Shown here: piece by piece, positions 26,201 to 33,374 of the stretch
Position numbering within the stretch: the first letter of the stretch is position 1
Layout of the letters: the number at the start of each line of letters is the position of its first letter
Assembly: GCF_000265425.1 (NCBI RefSeq)
Contig: NC_018014.1
Span: 1,612,001-1,676,000 of the forward strand
Reading direction: 5' to 3'
DNA: 64,000 nt
Source of the DNA: Terriglobus roseus DSM 18391
GTDB lineage: Bacteria; Acidobacteriota; Terriglobia; Terriglobales; Acidobacteriaceae
Made by a program: the position numbers and the translations under genes
The notes under the pieces: generated by a model
What the model was told of the DNA's origin: nothing
Databases searched by the model: none
The model's input: the letters and a program-made list of their open reading frames with translations, nothing else

Positions 26201-27633
26201 CCTCTGCGGCTGCGGTGTTTACGATCACGCCGTTGACGGCGACGATTGCTGCGACGATCTCGCCTATTGGATCGATTCCGTATGGGTACGACGCGAATCT
26301 TGCGATCACTGTGGCGGCCGCGTCCGGAACGGTCGGTCCATCGGGAACGGTCATGGCGACCGTGAGTGGGAGCAATGGGACGTATACGGCGACGCTGCTG
26401 TCTGCGACGGGATCGCTTGTCAGTACGGCGAGCCTTCCGTTACCTGTGCCTTCGCCGGGGACGTACACGATCACGGTGAAGTGCAATACCAACCTGACGT
26501 GCAATACCGTGACCCTGACGGTGACGACTACGAAGGGTTTCACGACCACGACAGTCAATGGTGTGACGCCGACGTCTCCGCCAGCAGGTACGCCGGTCAC
26601 GATCAGCGCGACGGTGGCGAACTCCGGGACGGGGACGGGGACCTACCGGTACTCGGGAACGGTGAGCTTTTATAGCAACAACAAGTTCCTTGGTTCGGGT
26701 TCGGTCGTGAATGGCCTGGCGACGGCAACGGTGGTCTTCCTGAGTGCTTCGACGCAGTCGGTGACGGCGATTTATAGCGGTGATGCGAACTGGACGGGCA
26801 GCACATCGGATCCGGTCAGTGTGACACCGACGCCGATTCCGGCGGCGATCGTGCTCAGTTCGAATACGCTGTCGGGCATCGTTGGGCAGAACATCACGCT
26901 GACGGCCGCGGTGAGTTCCGGCGTGACGAACAGCACGCTCGTGCCGGGCGGGACGGTCGCGTTCTACGACACGTTCCAAGGTGTCGTGGTGAACCTGGGT
27001 TCGGCGGCGGTTCTATCGAACGGGTTGAACAATGGGTATGCGCAACTGTCCACAACGGGTCTGCGTGCGGGTTCGCACAGCATCATGGCGGTCTACTCGG
27101 GCGACCTTGTATTCCTGAAGACGACGTCCAGCAACCTGTTGGTGAACATTGGCGACTTTGCTCTGAGCTTTGTGCCTTCGTCGCTGAGTGTTTCCTCGGG
27201 CGGGACCGCGAAGGGTGTTCTGACCGTCACGGGCCTGAACGGCTTCTCCGGAGCGATTGCGCTTGGATGCAGCACGAGCGCGGGCACGGAGACGAGTTGC
27301 AGCGTTTCGCCGACGGTAGTGAACACGGGCGGTACAGCGCAGATCACGGTGAGCACGACGAAGAACTCGGCTGCACTGGTGCGGGTTGCCGAAGCAGGCG
27401 TGTTGTTTGGGCTTTGTCTTGTGCGCCGGCGCAGACGGCTGGTTGCGTTGTTGTCTTTATTGCTGGTGGTGGTGATTGCTGGCGGCGGATGTTCGCAGGT
27501 GGCTGCTACGGACAGCACGGCGAGTGGCAGCGGGACGCCGTTGGGGACGATGAGTCTGACGATCACGGCTGCTTCTACGGACGCGCCGGTGAATGCGCGA
27601 CATACGTATGTGATTCCGGTGACGGTGCAGTAG
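23293..27633 (+). CDS. Secreted Ig-like repeat protein with degenerate S53 (sedolisin) front end (1446 aa)
   Basis: This large exported protein has a signal peptide (residues 1-38), a pro-kumamolisin propeptide domain (about 70-200: AEYHHWLTPEQFAARFAPT, FGVRLQRYALPTGD), then only about 180 residues with sedolisin-like ends (PDWQVAEGLPADQLR and GLGTVDPVALVKAWP). No GTS-type catalytic serine motif is present, so it is probably not a peptidase. About nine Ig-like (Big_3-type) repeats of 85-110 residues follow (380-1286), with PTGTVSF, GVATYS and LTAVYSGD signatures. A different beta domain, a basic RRRRR stretch, a membrane helix and GGGCSQ close the chain. A surface adhesin or matrix role is inferred. 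The start (ATG 23293, or 23302) has no strong ribosome site. Confidence 0.8.
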   Translation: MISMMLFRRVAGQACCSVRVVAAISLLMGSAGYAAAQAGASLDAASERAALPSLRQALPAGGGVAGDLPASQPVPAVTVELKRSAAQQADLDAYLKSVRTQGSAEYHHWLTPEQFAARFAPTATEVAPVTAWLATQGLQVQSVSAGGMRLTASGTAAQVASAFGVRLQRYALPTGDRVAVDGTPTVPGSLAAAVLAVGGLDQSAATSSDAVAGLEAAIDANTAAVVPVDLTGTSASVEELNAVLEQASAQGQTVVLQHVTAKELPARALVLVSGASSAADAADVTATPRPDWQVAEGLPADQLRAMPDAAVADASALTAALQQVVTKAAARQGEVAATFYTLASAKGVFTHADSTVPVGAWSAADGLGTVDPVALVKAWPFGVTSPNSTTIALSNHVVTHGSNITLTATVTGSNGTPTGTVSFGSSQGGTLGSVALDASGVATYSVSTLAGGQYGFFGTYSGDNTYASTTTNIDTATVNPEAARIVAAMSGSPAVGTVMPVTVTVSSPSGVGTPTGSVMVYPYGSAVSANTYTGTLVAGAVGSASATVSVPASNVGSFTFQANCTANASFSCGSPQAFSVTVGKGAPAFSLTQTGSATAAVLTATAAVPAGAGTGTVAPTGSVQFLDNGAVIGNGTLSSSGVATYSGALGGGATHLVTAAYVGDGNYNSATATANATVKVTPRVTLSVVTAGSSLSAVVAPPSGTSTTPTGTVQFLLGAAALGSGAVNSAGVATFSGTYGSGVLTAVYGGDGSFNTASSNAIDTAKVLPTVALVKTSTDSAANTVALSATVMNGTGVATTATGTMSFLDGTTAVGTGTVTGGVASFSGSLAAGASALAVGRLRAQATVITTHSLTAVYSGDTNFNAATSNAVTANATTTLITTSTSLSSSSGYSGPYGTAFSLISVITPSSYVTAGTAPTGTITILDGGVAVGTGTLSAGTATVAVSTLTVGTHSLTAMYGGDANYAASTSAAAVFTITPLTATIAATISPIGSIPYGYDANLAITVAAASGTVGPSGTVMATVSGSNGTYTATLLSATGSLVSTASLPLPVPSPGTYTITVKCNTNLTCNTVTLTVTTTKGFTTTTVNGVTPTSPPAGTPVTISATVANSGTGTGTYRYSGTVSFYSNNKFLGSGSVVNGLATATVVFLSASTQSVTAIYSGDANWTGSTSDPVSVTPTPIPAAIVLSSNTLSGIVGQNITLTAAVSSGVTNSTLVPGGTVAFYDTFQGVVVNLGSAAVLSNGLNNGYAQLSTTGLRAGSHSIMAVYSGDLVFLKTTSSNLLVNIGDFALSFVPSSLSVSSGGTAKGVLTVTGLNGFSGAIALGCSTSAGTETSCSVSPTVVNTGGTAQITVSTTKNSAALVRVAEAGVLFGLCLVRRRRRLVALLSLLLVVVIAGGGCSQVAATDSTASGSGTPLGTMSLTITAASTDAPVNARHTYVIPVTVQ

Positions 27634-27662
27634 GGCCCGGGGTTAAAGCCTCCTGACTCCTC

Positions 27663-27770
27663 CGCTTCGCGCTTCGCGCGAATGCGAGCGTTCGGATCAT
27701 CACCTTACGGCGAAAAGCGGTTCGCGCTTTGCGCGAATCCCCACCTTAGCTTCGCGAAGGTGGGGCACCC
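27663..27770. repeat. Dispersed palindromic repeat copy overlapping the ppk1 stop
   Basis: Two CGCGCTTCGCGCGA-like palindromes (near 27668 and 27723) and a CCCCACCTT/AAGGTGGGG hairpin ending GGGGCACCC at 27770. The right end lies inside ppk1: the last codons (GAPPSRS and stop) are repeat sequence. Confidence 0.75.
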
Positions 27771-30331
27771 GGTATGTTGCCTGGCTTGCGTTTTGCGGTC
27801 TTCCGTGGGGCTGACTTTGCTGCGGAGGACTTTTGCGGAGCGGGTTTCTTTGCGATTGATGGGACCGTCGAGGAAGCTTTCTTTGCCGGAAGAGCTTTCT
27901 TTGCTTGAGCTGCTGGTTGCGCTGTGGCCGCGGTCTTGGTGTGTACAGCGCTCTTGGTTGGAGCCGGGTGAGCGGCTTGTTTCGTGGCTGCGGACTTGCT
28001 CGCCGGTGCTGTGGCTTTGGTGGCTCTGTGCCGCAGGACGCGCTTGGCGGGTGGTCGCACCTTGTCGGCTGCTGCGTCTGTTGCTTCCGTCGCCGACTTT
28101 GCTGCGGCGGTACGGCCTGGGTTCGGTGAGGCGGCTGCCGACTCGGTTGCGGCGAGTTGCATGAGCAGGATCTGTGCTTCGACGGGGTGGGAGCCGCGCG
28201 GCGGGCGGGTGTACTCGCCGTCCTCCTGGAGGAAGCGGGACTTTACCGTGTCGGTAAGGTAGGCCTCGAGGATCTCTTCACGGAGGCGCTTCTTGAGGGC
28301 CGGTGCGGTGACGGGGTAGAGGTCTTCGCAACGTTCGTAGAGGTTGCGGGGCATCCAGTCGGCGGAGCCGCAGAAGACTTCGCTCTTATCGGCGGCGCCG
28401 GTCTTGCCTTCCGTGCCGTTGGCGAACCAGAAGATGCGGCTGTGCTCGAGGAAGCGGCCAACGATCGACCGCACGCGGATCCGCTCGCTGAGTTTGCGAA
28501 CGCCGGGGCGGAGGGAGCACATGCCGCGGATGATCAGGTCGATCTCGACACCGGCCTGCGATGCGGCGTAGAGCGCGCGGATGGTTTTGCCGTCGAGCAG
28601 CGCATTCATCTTTGCGATGATGCGTGCCGGGCGGCCGGCGCGGGCATGCTGCGCTTCGCGGTCGATAAGGTGAAGGATGTCATTGGCCAGCGTGACCGGC
28701 GCCACCATGAGCGGGCGGAAGTTCTCGTCCTGCGCGTCTGCGGTGAGGTAGTTGAAGACGCGTTGCACGGCGGCGGTGACTGCTTCGTCTGCTGTGATGA
28801 GGCTGATGTCCGTGTAGAAGCGAGCGGTTACGGAGTTGTAGTTGCCGGTGCCCAGATGGGCGTAGCGGCGTGTGACGCCATCCGGATCTTTGCGCACGAG
28901 GAGCGCCAGCTTGGCGTGCGTTTTCAGGCCGACGATGCCGTGGAAGACCTGCACACCGGCGTCTTCGAGAGTGCGTGCCCAGCGAATGTTGGAGTCTTCG
29001 TCGAAACGGGCCATGAGCTCGACGACGACGGTGACGTCGGTGGTCTGTGCTGCGTCGAGCAGGGCCTGGAAGAGCGGAGAATCGGCGGAGGTGCGGTAGA
29101 GCGTCTGTTTGATTGAGATGACGCGTTCGTCCTCAGTGCCCGCCTCGATGAAGCGCTCGACTGCGCGGAAAGAGTCGAAGGGGTGGTGGAGGAGGATGTC
29201 GCCCTGGCGCAGCGTGTCGAATAAGCAACCAGGACGACCGTCGGCCTGCGGCGGTGGCATGTAGTCGCGGCCGACGAACTTTGGGAACTTCAGGTCCGGA
29301 CGTTCGACGGCGTTGACGATCTCCATAACGCGGGTCAGGTTGACGGGTTCTTCAGCGCGGAAGATCTGCCAGCGTTCGAGTTCGAAGTTCACGCGAAGCT
29401 GGTCGATCAACTCCTCGTCGGCACCTGCTGCGATTTCGAGACGGACGACATCACCCTTGCGGCGGTTGTGCAGCTCGGCGCGAACGCTTTCGAGCAGTGA
29501 ACGTGACTCTTCTTCCTGCAGGTAGAGGTTGCTGTTGCGGGTGACGCGGAAGGCGGCGCGGGCAAGGATCTCGTACCCGGGAAAGAGGCGGGGAACGCGC
29601 GCCTGGATCAACTCATGCAGGAAGAGGAAGCGGTAGCTGCCCTCTGGCGACGGAAGGCGGATAAGGCGCGGCAGCGAGCGCGGGACGGTGACGACACCCA
29701 GCATGCCGGGCGCGCGGCGTCCGCTACTGCCCTGTTTTCGACGGAGCAGAAGACCGATGCAAAGGGCCTTGTTGAGAACACGCGGAAAGGGATGCGTGGG
29801 GTCAATGGTGACGGGCGTCAGGAGCGGGTCGACTTCGCGGTCAAAGTAGTGGTTGGCGAAGCGCAACGATGCCTCGTCAAGCTCATCCCAGTCCATGATC
29901 TCGATGCGTTCTTCGCGCAGGGCGGGAATAAGGCCGCGGGTCCAGCAGGCGTACTGTTCGCGGTTGAAGCGGTGCAGGCGGTCGGCGAGGGTGTCCAGCC
30001 GCTCCTGCTCGGTCAGGCCGTCGTCGTCCTCGCCAACGGGTCTCTGGTAGCCGTCTTCAATGCGCTGGAGGATACCGGCAACGCGTACCTCGATGAATTC
30101 GTCGAGATTTGACGCGGTGATGGAGAGGAACTTGACGCGCTCGAGCAGGGGATTGGTGGTGTCCTGCGCCTCTTCGAGCACACGGCCGTTGAAGCGGAGC
30201 CAGGACTCGTCGCGATTGAAGAAGAGGTGCTGAGGGGAGCTGCTTTCGGTTTCGTTGCGCTCAGGAGTCGCCGTGCGTTGCGACGTGGCCCGGAGGCCCC
30301 TGGTCCGTGAAGTATTTGCGTTCTTCGGCAT
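27746..30331 (-). CDS. ppk1: Polyphosphate kinase 1 with histone H1-like tail (861 aa)
   Basis: This enzyme reversibly transfers the ATP gamma-phosphate to inorganic polyphosphate. It has the PPK1 N domain (FFNRDESWLRFNGRVLEEA), head domain, and catalytic C1/C2 domains with HHPFDSF, the autophosphorylated-histidine region VGLKTHAKLAL, and GTGNYNSVTARFYTD. About 90 extra C-terminal residues are almost wholly A, K, P, T and S (KTAKRKP style), like histone H1/LEA tails and absent from E. coli PPK. The tail may bind polyphosphate or DNA, by inference. It starts with ATG at 30331 behind a short polar leader, monocistronic. Confidence 0.93.
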   Translation of the reverse strand: MPKNANTSRTRGLRATSQRTATPERNETESSSPQHLFFNRDESWLRFNGRVLEEAQDTTNPLLERVKFLSITASNLDEFIEVRVAGILQRIEDGYQRPVGEDDDGLTEQERLDTLADRLHRFNREQYACWTRGLIPALREERIEIMDWDELDEASLRFANHYFDREVDPLLTPVTIDPTHPFPRVLNKALCIGLLLRRKQGSSGRRAPGMLGVVTVPRSLPRLIRLPSPEGSYRFLFLHELIQARVPRLFPGYEILARAAFRVTRNSNLYLQEEESRSLLESVRAELHNRRKGDVVRLEIAAGADEELIDQLRVNFELERWQIFRAEEPVNLTRVMEIVNAVERPDLKFPKFVGRDYMPPPQADGRPGCLFDTLRQGDILLHHPFDSFRAVERFIEAGTEDERVISIKQTLYRTSADSPLFQALLDAAQTTDVTVVVELMARFDEDSNIRWARTLEDAGVQVFHGIVGLKTHAKLALLVRKDPDGVTRRYAHLGTGNYNSVTARFYTDISLITADEAVTAAVQRVFNYLTADAQDENFRPLMVAPVTLANDILHLIDREAQHARAGRPARIIAKMNALLDGKTIRALYAASQAGVEIDLIIRGMCSLRPGVRKLSERIRVRSIVGRFLEHSRIFWFANGTEGKTGAADKSEVFCGSADWMPRNLYERCEDLYPVTAPALKKRLREEILEAYLTDTVKSRFLQEDGEYTRPPRGSHPVEAQILLMQLAATESAAASPNPGRTAAAKSATEATDAAADKVRPPAKRVLRHRATKATAPASKSAATKQAAHPAPTKSAVHTKTAATAQPAAQAKKALPAKKASSTVPSIAKKPAPQKSSAAKSAPRKTAKRKPGNIPGAPPSRS

Positions 30332-30501
30332 GCTCTCTCTTGGATGTAGCGCCCGGGGTGGTGGGCGCCTGAATGTCAGACAGTGAGCACGATAGTACCG
30401 GCAGTGTGTGAATTCCCGTTGATTGACGCAACGTCCAACTCGATTGCGTGTTCAAGAATCTATGTTGAGGATAGAGTTCCTCACAGAAAAGGGAGTACGA
30501 C

Positions 30502-30885
30502 ATGCGAGCGATCCGATTTGCAGCAGTGGTGTTTGGAGTTGTGGTTTCCGCAGGCAGCCTGGTGGCGCAGACCGCCAAGCAGGATATGAAGGAAGCGGGC
30601 CACGATACCGCGCAAGCCACGAAGAAGACGGGCCACGTGATCGCGAAGGGCACTGAGAAGGGCTATGACAAGACCAAGGAAGGCACCGTGAAGGCAGCCC
30701 ATGCGACTGCACACGGCACCAAGGTCGCCGCGAACAAGACTGCTGACGTCGCCGAGACGGGTTACGACAAGACGAAGGAAGGCACCGTGAAGGCCGCGAA
30801 GGCAACTGCCCACGGCACCAAGGTTGCGGCACACAAGACTGCAGAGGGAACGAAGAAGGCCGCTGACAAGGTTGACGGTAAGTAA
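30502..30885 (+). CDS. Small secreted Lys/Ala/Thr-rich repeat protein (127 aa)
   Basis: I do not recognise a named family. A signal peptide (MRAIRFAAVVFGVVVSAGSLVAQ) precedes a low-complexity mature part with KTA, GTK and HGT repeats. The segment GYDKTKEGTVKAA...ATAHGTKVAA occurs twice about 35 residues apart (near 53-85 and 89-120). Composition (K, A, T, G, D, no cysteine, few aromatics) is LEA- or hydrophilin-like, so a desiccation or stress protector role is a guess. The GGGAG site is 8 bases before the ATG. It is closed by the palindrome at 30905-30934. Confidence 0.75.
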   Translation: MRAIRFAAVVFGVVVSAGSLVAQTAKQDMKEAGHDTAQATKKTGHVIAKGTEKGYDKTKEGTVKAAHATAHGTKVAANKTADVAETGYDKTKEGTVKAAKATAHGTKVAAHKTAEGTKKAADKVDGK

Positions 30886-30904
30886 GACCTCTAGGCTGCA
30901 AATG

Positions 30905-30934
30905 AAGAGGGACGCGGATATCCGCGTCCCTCTT
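30905..30934. terminator. Perfect palindromic terminator between convergent genes
   Basis: Bases 30905-30919 are the reverse complement of 30920-30934 (AAGAGGGACGCGGAT and its mirror), followed by TTCTG. It lies between the KTA-repeat gene and ctaA and can serve both directions. Confidence 0.8.
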
Positions 30935-30951
30935 TCTGCGTTTGGCGGCGC

Positions 30952-31905
30952 TTAGATTTCTGCGATGCGATCCATGGCGCGCGGGAAGAGTACCGGCACG
31001 GCGAGGGCGGAGAGCGTGATCCAGAACAGATCGGCACCGAGCAGGTGCAGGACCTGGATCCACGTCGGGGCCAGGGTGACTACGTCTGCCACGCCAATGA
31101 GCACCTGCATTACAAGATTCAGGATTAGCAGGTTTGCGGCTTTCACTGAACCGTTGCGCTTGAGCAGGACGGAGAGCCAGAGCGCACCGCAGATCGCCAA
31201 GACGGACGCGGCTGGATGCATCCAGCGCATGCGGATGAGCAGGGGTGAATTTACGGCGAAGTCGGCTGCGATCGCGGCACGCAGCGATTCGGACGGGAAG
31301 AGCGTGTCGGCGAGTGCGGCTACCGATCCTGTGGCGCCGGTAACGATGGTGGCGACAAGCGTCACGATCGTCGGCTTCCGCAGCGATGCTGCACCGACTG
31401 CACGCATGCCACGGCCGAGGAGAACGGCGACGACGGTGGCAGCGGCCAGCAGCAACATGGTGTTGGTGAAGTGGATGGACTGGACGACGGACCGGGCGTC
31501 TGAGATGTTCTTCTCGACGTAGTGGCCTTTGACCAGGACGGCGCCGAGTGCGCCCTCAAGGAGCAGGAGAATTCCGGCGACGACGGATGCGAGTCGAGCC
31601 GGATGCCGTTTGGGCGTGGCGTAGAAGGTCCACGCGATGAGACCGACGAACATGGCGGTGCAGATGCCGGTGAGCGAGCGGTGCAGGAACTCGATGACTG
31701 TGGCGACGCGTTGGAAGTGGGGCAAGACTTCGCCGTTGCAGAGCGGCCAGTGATCGCCGCAGCCTGCGCCCGATGAGGTGGCGCGGACGACTGCGCCCTC
31801 AAGCACGACGATGACGAAGAAGGCGAGGGTAGCCCACGCCCACGCGCGCGCGCCGCGCAGGCTGCGTGGTTGGTGGAGCGCGGGCGTGAGGGTGTGCGTG
31901 GCCAT
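30952..31905 (-). CDS. ctaA: Heme A synthase, COX15/CtaA family (317 aa)
   Basis: This integral membrane enzyme oxidises heme O to heme A for aa3-type cytochrome oxidase. Several membrane helices are visible. Heme-ligand histidines lie in EFLHRSLTG and SIHFTNTMLL, with more in RWMHPAASV and QVLHLLGAD, and the loop has the cysteine pair in GAGCGDHWPLCNG. The ATG at 31905 has AGGA 6 bases upstream and lies 7 bases past the proC stop; the earlier in-frame start at 31950 would overlap proC. It is the last gene of Uma2-proC-ctaA. Confidence 0.9.
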   Translation of the reverse strand: MATHTLTPALHQPRSLRGARAWAWATLAFFVIVVLEGAVVRATSSGAGCGDHWPLCNGEVLPHFQRVATVIEFLHRSLTGICTAMFVGLIAWTFYATPKRHPARLASVVAGILLLLEGALGAVLVKGHYVEKNISDARSVVQSIHFTNTMLLLAAATVVAVLLGRGMRAVGAASLRKPTIVTLVATIVTGATGSVAALADTLFPSESLRAAIAADFAVNSPLLIRMRWMHPAASVLAICGALWLSVLLKRNGSVKAANLLILNLVMQVLIGVADVVTLAPTWIQVLHLLGADLFWITLSALAVPVLFPRAMDRIAEI

Positions 31906-31912
31906 AGGTTTC

Positions 31913-32773
31913 CTAACCGGCTGCGAGTTCCTTGGCGCGGGCGGTGGCACGCTTGACGGCCTTGATCAGGGTGACGCGGAGGCCGCCCTCTTCGAGTTCG
32001 AGGATGCCGTCGACGGTGCAGCCGGCGGGCGTGGTGACGGCATCCTTGAGCAGGGCGGGGTGGTAGCCGGTTTCCAGGACCATACGCGCGGAGCCGTAGG
32101 TGGTCTGTGCTGCGAGCATTGTTGCAATGTCACGCGGCAGGCCGACGTTGACACCGGCTTCGGCGAGCGCCTCGATGATGATGTAGATAAAGGCGGGACC
32201 TGAGCCGGAGAGGCCGGTGACGGCGTCCATGTGCTTCTCATCGACGACGACGGTGCGGCCGACGGTGCCGAAGATGCGCTGGGCGATGGCCATCTGCTGC
32301 TCAGTGACGAAGCGACCGGCGCAGAGCGCGGTGATGCCGGCGGCGAGCATGGCCGGTGTGTTGGGCATGGCGCGGATGACGCCGAGGTCTATGCCTGCTG
32401 CGTCTTCGATGGAGGCTGTCTTGACCGAGGCGGCAAAGGAGAGCAGCAGCTTAGACGGCGTGAGGACGGGCCGAATGAGTTCGACGAGGCCGGGCACCTG
32501 CATGGGCTTGACGCCGAGGAGGATGACATCGGCTTCGCGGGCGGCTTCGACGTTGTCGGTGGAGACCTCAACGCTGAACTGAGCGGAGAGCGCGTGTGCG
32601 CGCTCCGGGTGCGCGACGGTGGCGGTGATCTGTTCCGGGTGCAGCAGGTTGTTCTTGAGGAAGGCCTGCAGAAGGATGCCGCCCATCTTGCCTGCGCCGA
32701 GGATTGCGACCTTGAGGCCGGGCATGGCGGCAGGTGTGACGGGGAGTTCGTAGTCGAGTGTTTCTTCGCTCAT
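31913..32773 (-). CDS. proC: Pyrroline-5-carboxylate reductase (286 aa)
   Basis: This NAD(P)H-dependent enzyme makes the last reduction in proline synthesis. The nucleotide-binding loop is LKVAILGAGKMGGILL after a 20-residue leader. Conserved blocks are VILLGVKPMQVPGL, RAMPNTPAMLAAGITALCAG, VTGLSGSGPAFIYIIIEAL and TTPAGCTVDGILELEEGGL. The start overlaps the Uma2 gene by four bases (ATGA) and the stop is 7 bases from ctaA, so three unrelated functions share one transcript. Confidence 0.94.
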   Translation of the reverse strand: MSEETLDYELPVTPAAMPGLKVAILGAGKMGGILLQAFLKNNLLHPEQITATVAHPERAHALSAQFSVEVSTDNVEAAREADVILLGVKPMQVPGLVELIRPVLTPSKLLLSFAASVKTASIEDAAGIDLGVIRAMPNTPAMLAAGITALCAGRFVTEQQMAIAQRIFGTVGRTVVVDEKHMDAVTGLSGSGPAFIYIIIEALAEAGVNVGLPRDIATMLAAQTTYGSARMVLETGYHPALLKDAVTTPAGCTVDGILELEEGGLRVTLIKAVKRATARAKELAAG

Positions 32774-33300
32774 CGTTTCGTATCGTCCAGGGCCGAGAAG
32801 AGGTTATCCATCTCCAAAGCGAGTTCTGTTTCTGCAATGCGCAGAGTGTTGTCCAAGGCGTGGTGAAGACCACTGCCGTCGAAGAAGTATGCAGCCCGCC
32901 GAAACGGGTCGATCAGCCAGATGTTCGGGACACCCATGCTGCGGTAGTCCGCCAGGACGGTTTCTGCGCGCGCGATGCGGTCCTCTGGGGAGAGGATTTC
33001 GATACAGATGACCGGCGCGCTCATGGTGACCTGTTCGCGAGGAGCGTCAGCCGATACCACTGCAACGTCACAGATTCTGACATTGCGATCGGATACGCGG
33101 ATTCGCTGTTCGACGACCGGGATCAAGCGTGTTGAACTCATGCGCTGAAGGAACCACGCAAACAAGAGACCTTGCAGATGACCGTGGTCGAATTCGCCCA
33201 AGTTCCGCTTCTGGAGATCGCCGTCGACGAAATCCACGTCAGGGTGGAAGGAAGTGTGAAGGTACTGCTCCATCGTCATTAACGCGGGTGTGGTTGCCAT
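32770..33300 (-). CDS. Uma2 family endonuclease-like protein (176 aa)
   Basis: This belongs to the Uma2/DUF820 family with a restriction-endonuclease fold. It shows DGDLQKRNLGEFDHGHLQG, the acidic strand ICDVAVVS, and the core IEILSPEDRIARAETVLADYRSMG, GVPNIWLIDPF. The lysine that many members carry just before the YR..G segment is not visible here (VLADY), so nuclease activity is uncertain. It is first in the operon with proC. The role in cells of this abundant family is unknown. Confidence 0.85.
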   Translation of the reverse strand: MATTPALMTMEQYLHTSFHPDVDFVDGDLQKRNLGEFDHGHLQGLLFAWFLQRMSSTRLIPVVEQRIRVSDRNVRICDVAVVSADAPREQVTMSAPVICIEILSPEDRIARAETVLADYRSMGVPNIWLIDPFRRAAYFFDGSGLHHALDNTLRIAETELALEMDNLFSALDDTKR

Positions 33301-33374
33301 CAGCTTGCCTCCTCAAGAAAAGATTACGCCAGCCGCCGGGTGGCGACTGGCGTTAATCGAGCGAAAGGCTGCCT

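Noticed and set aside
23293..27633. Active sedolisin peptidase
   Set aside because: Only the propeptide and ends of the S53 domain are seen; no catalytic serine motif.
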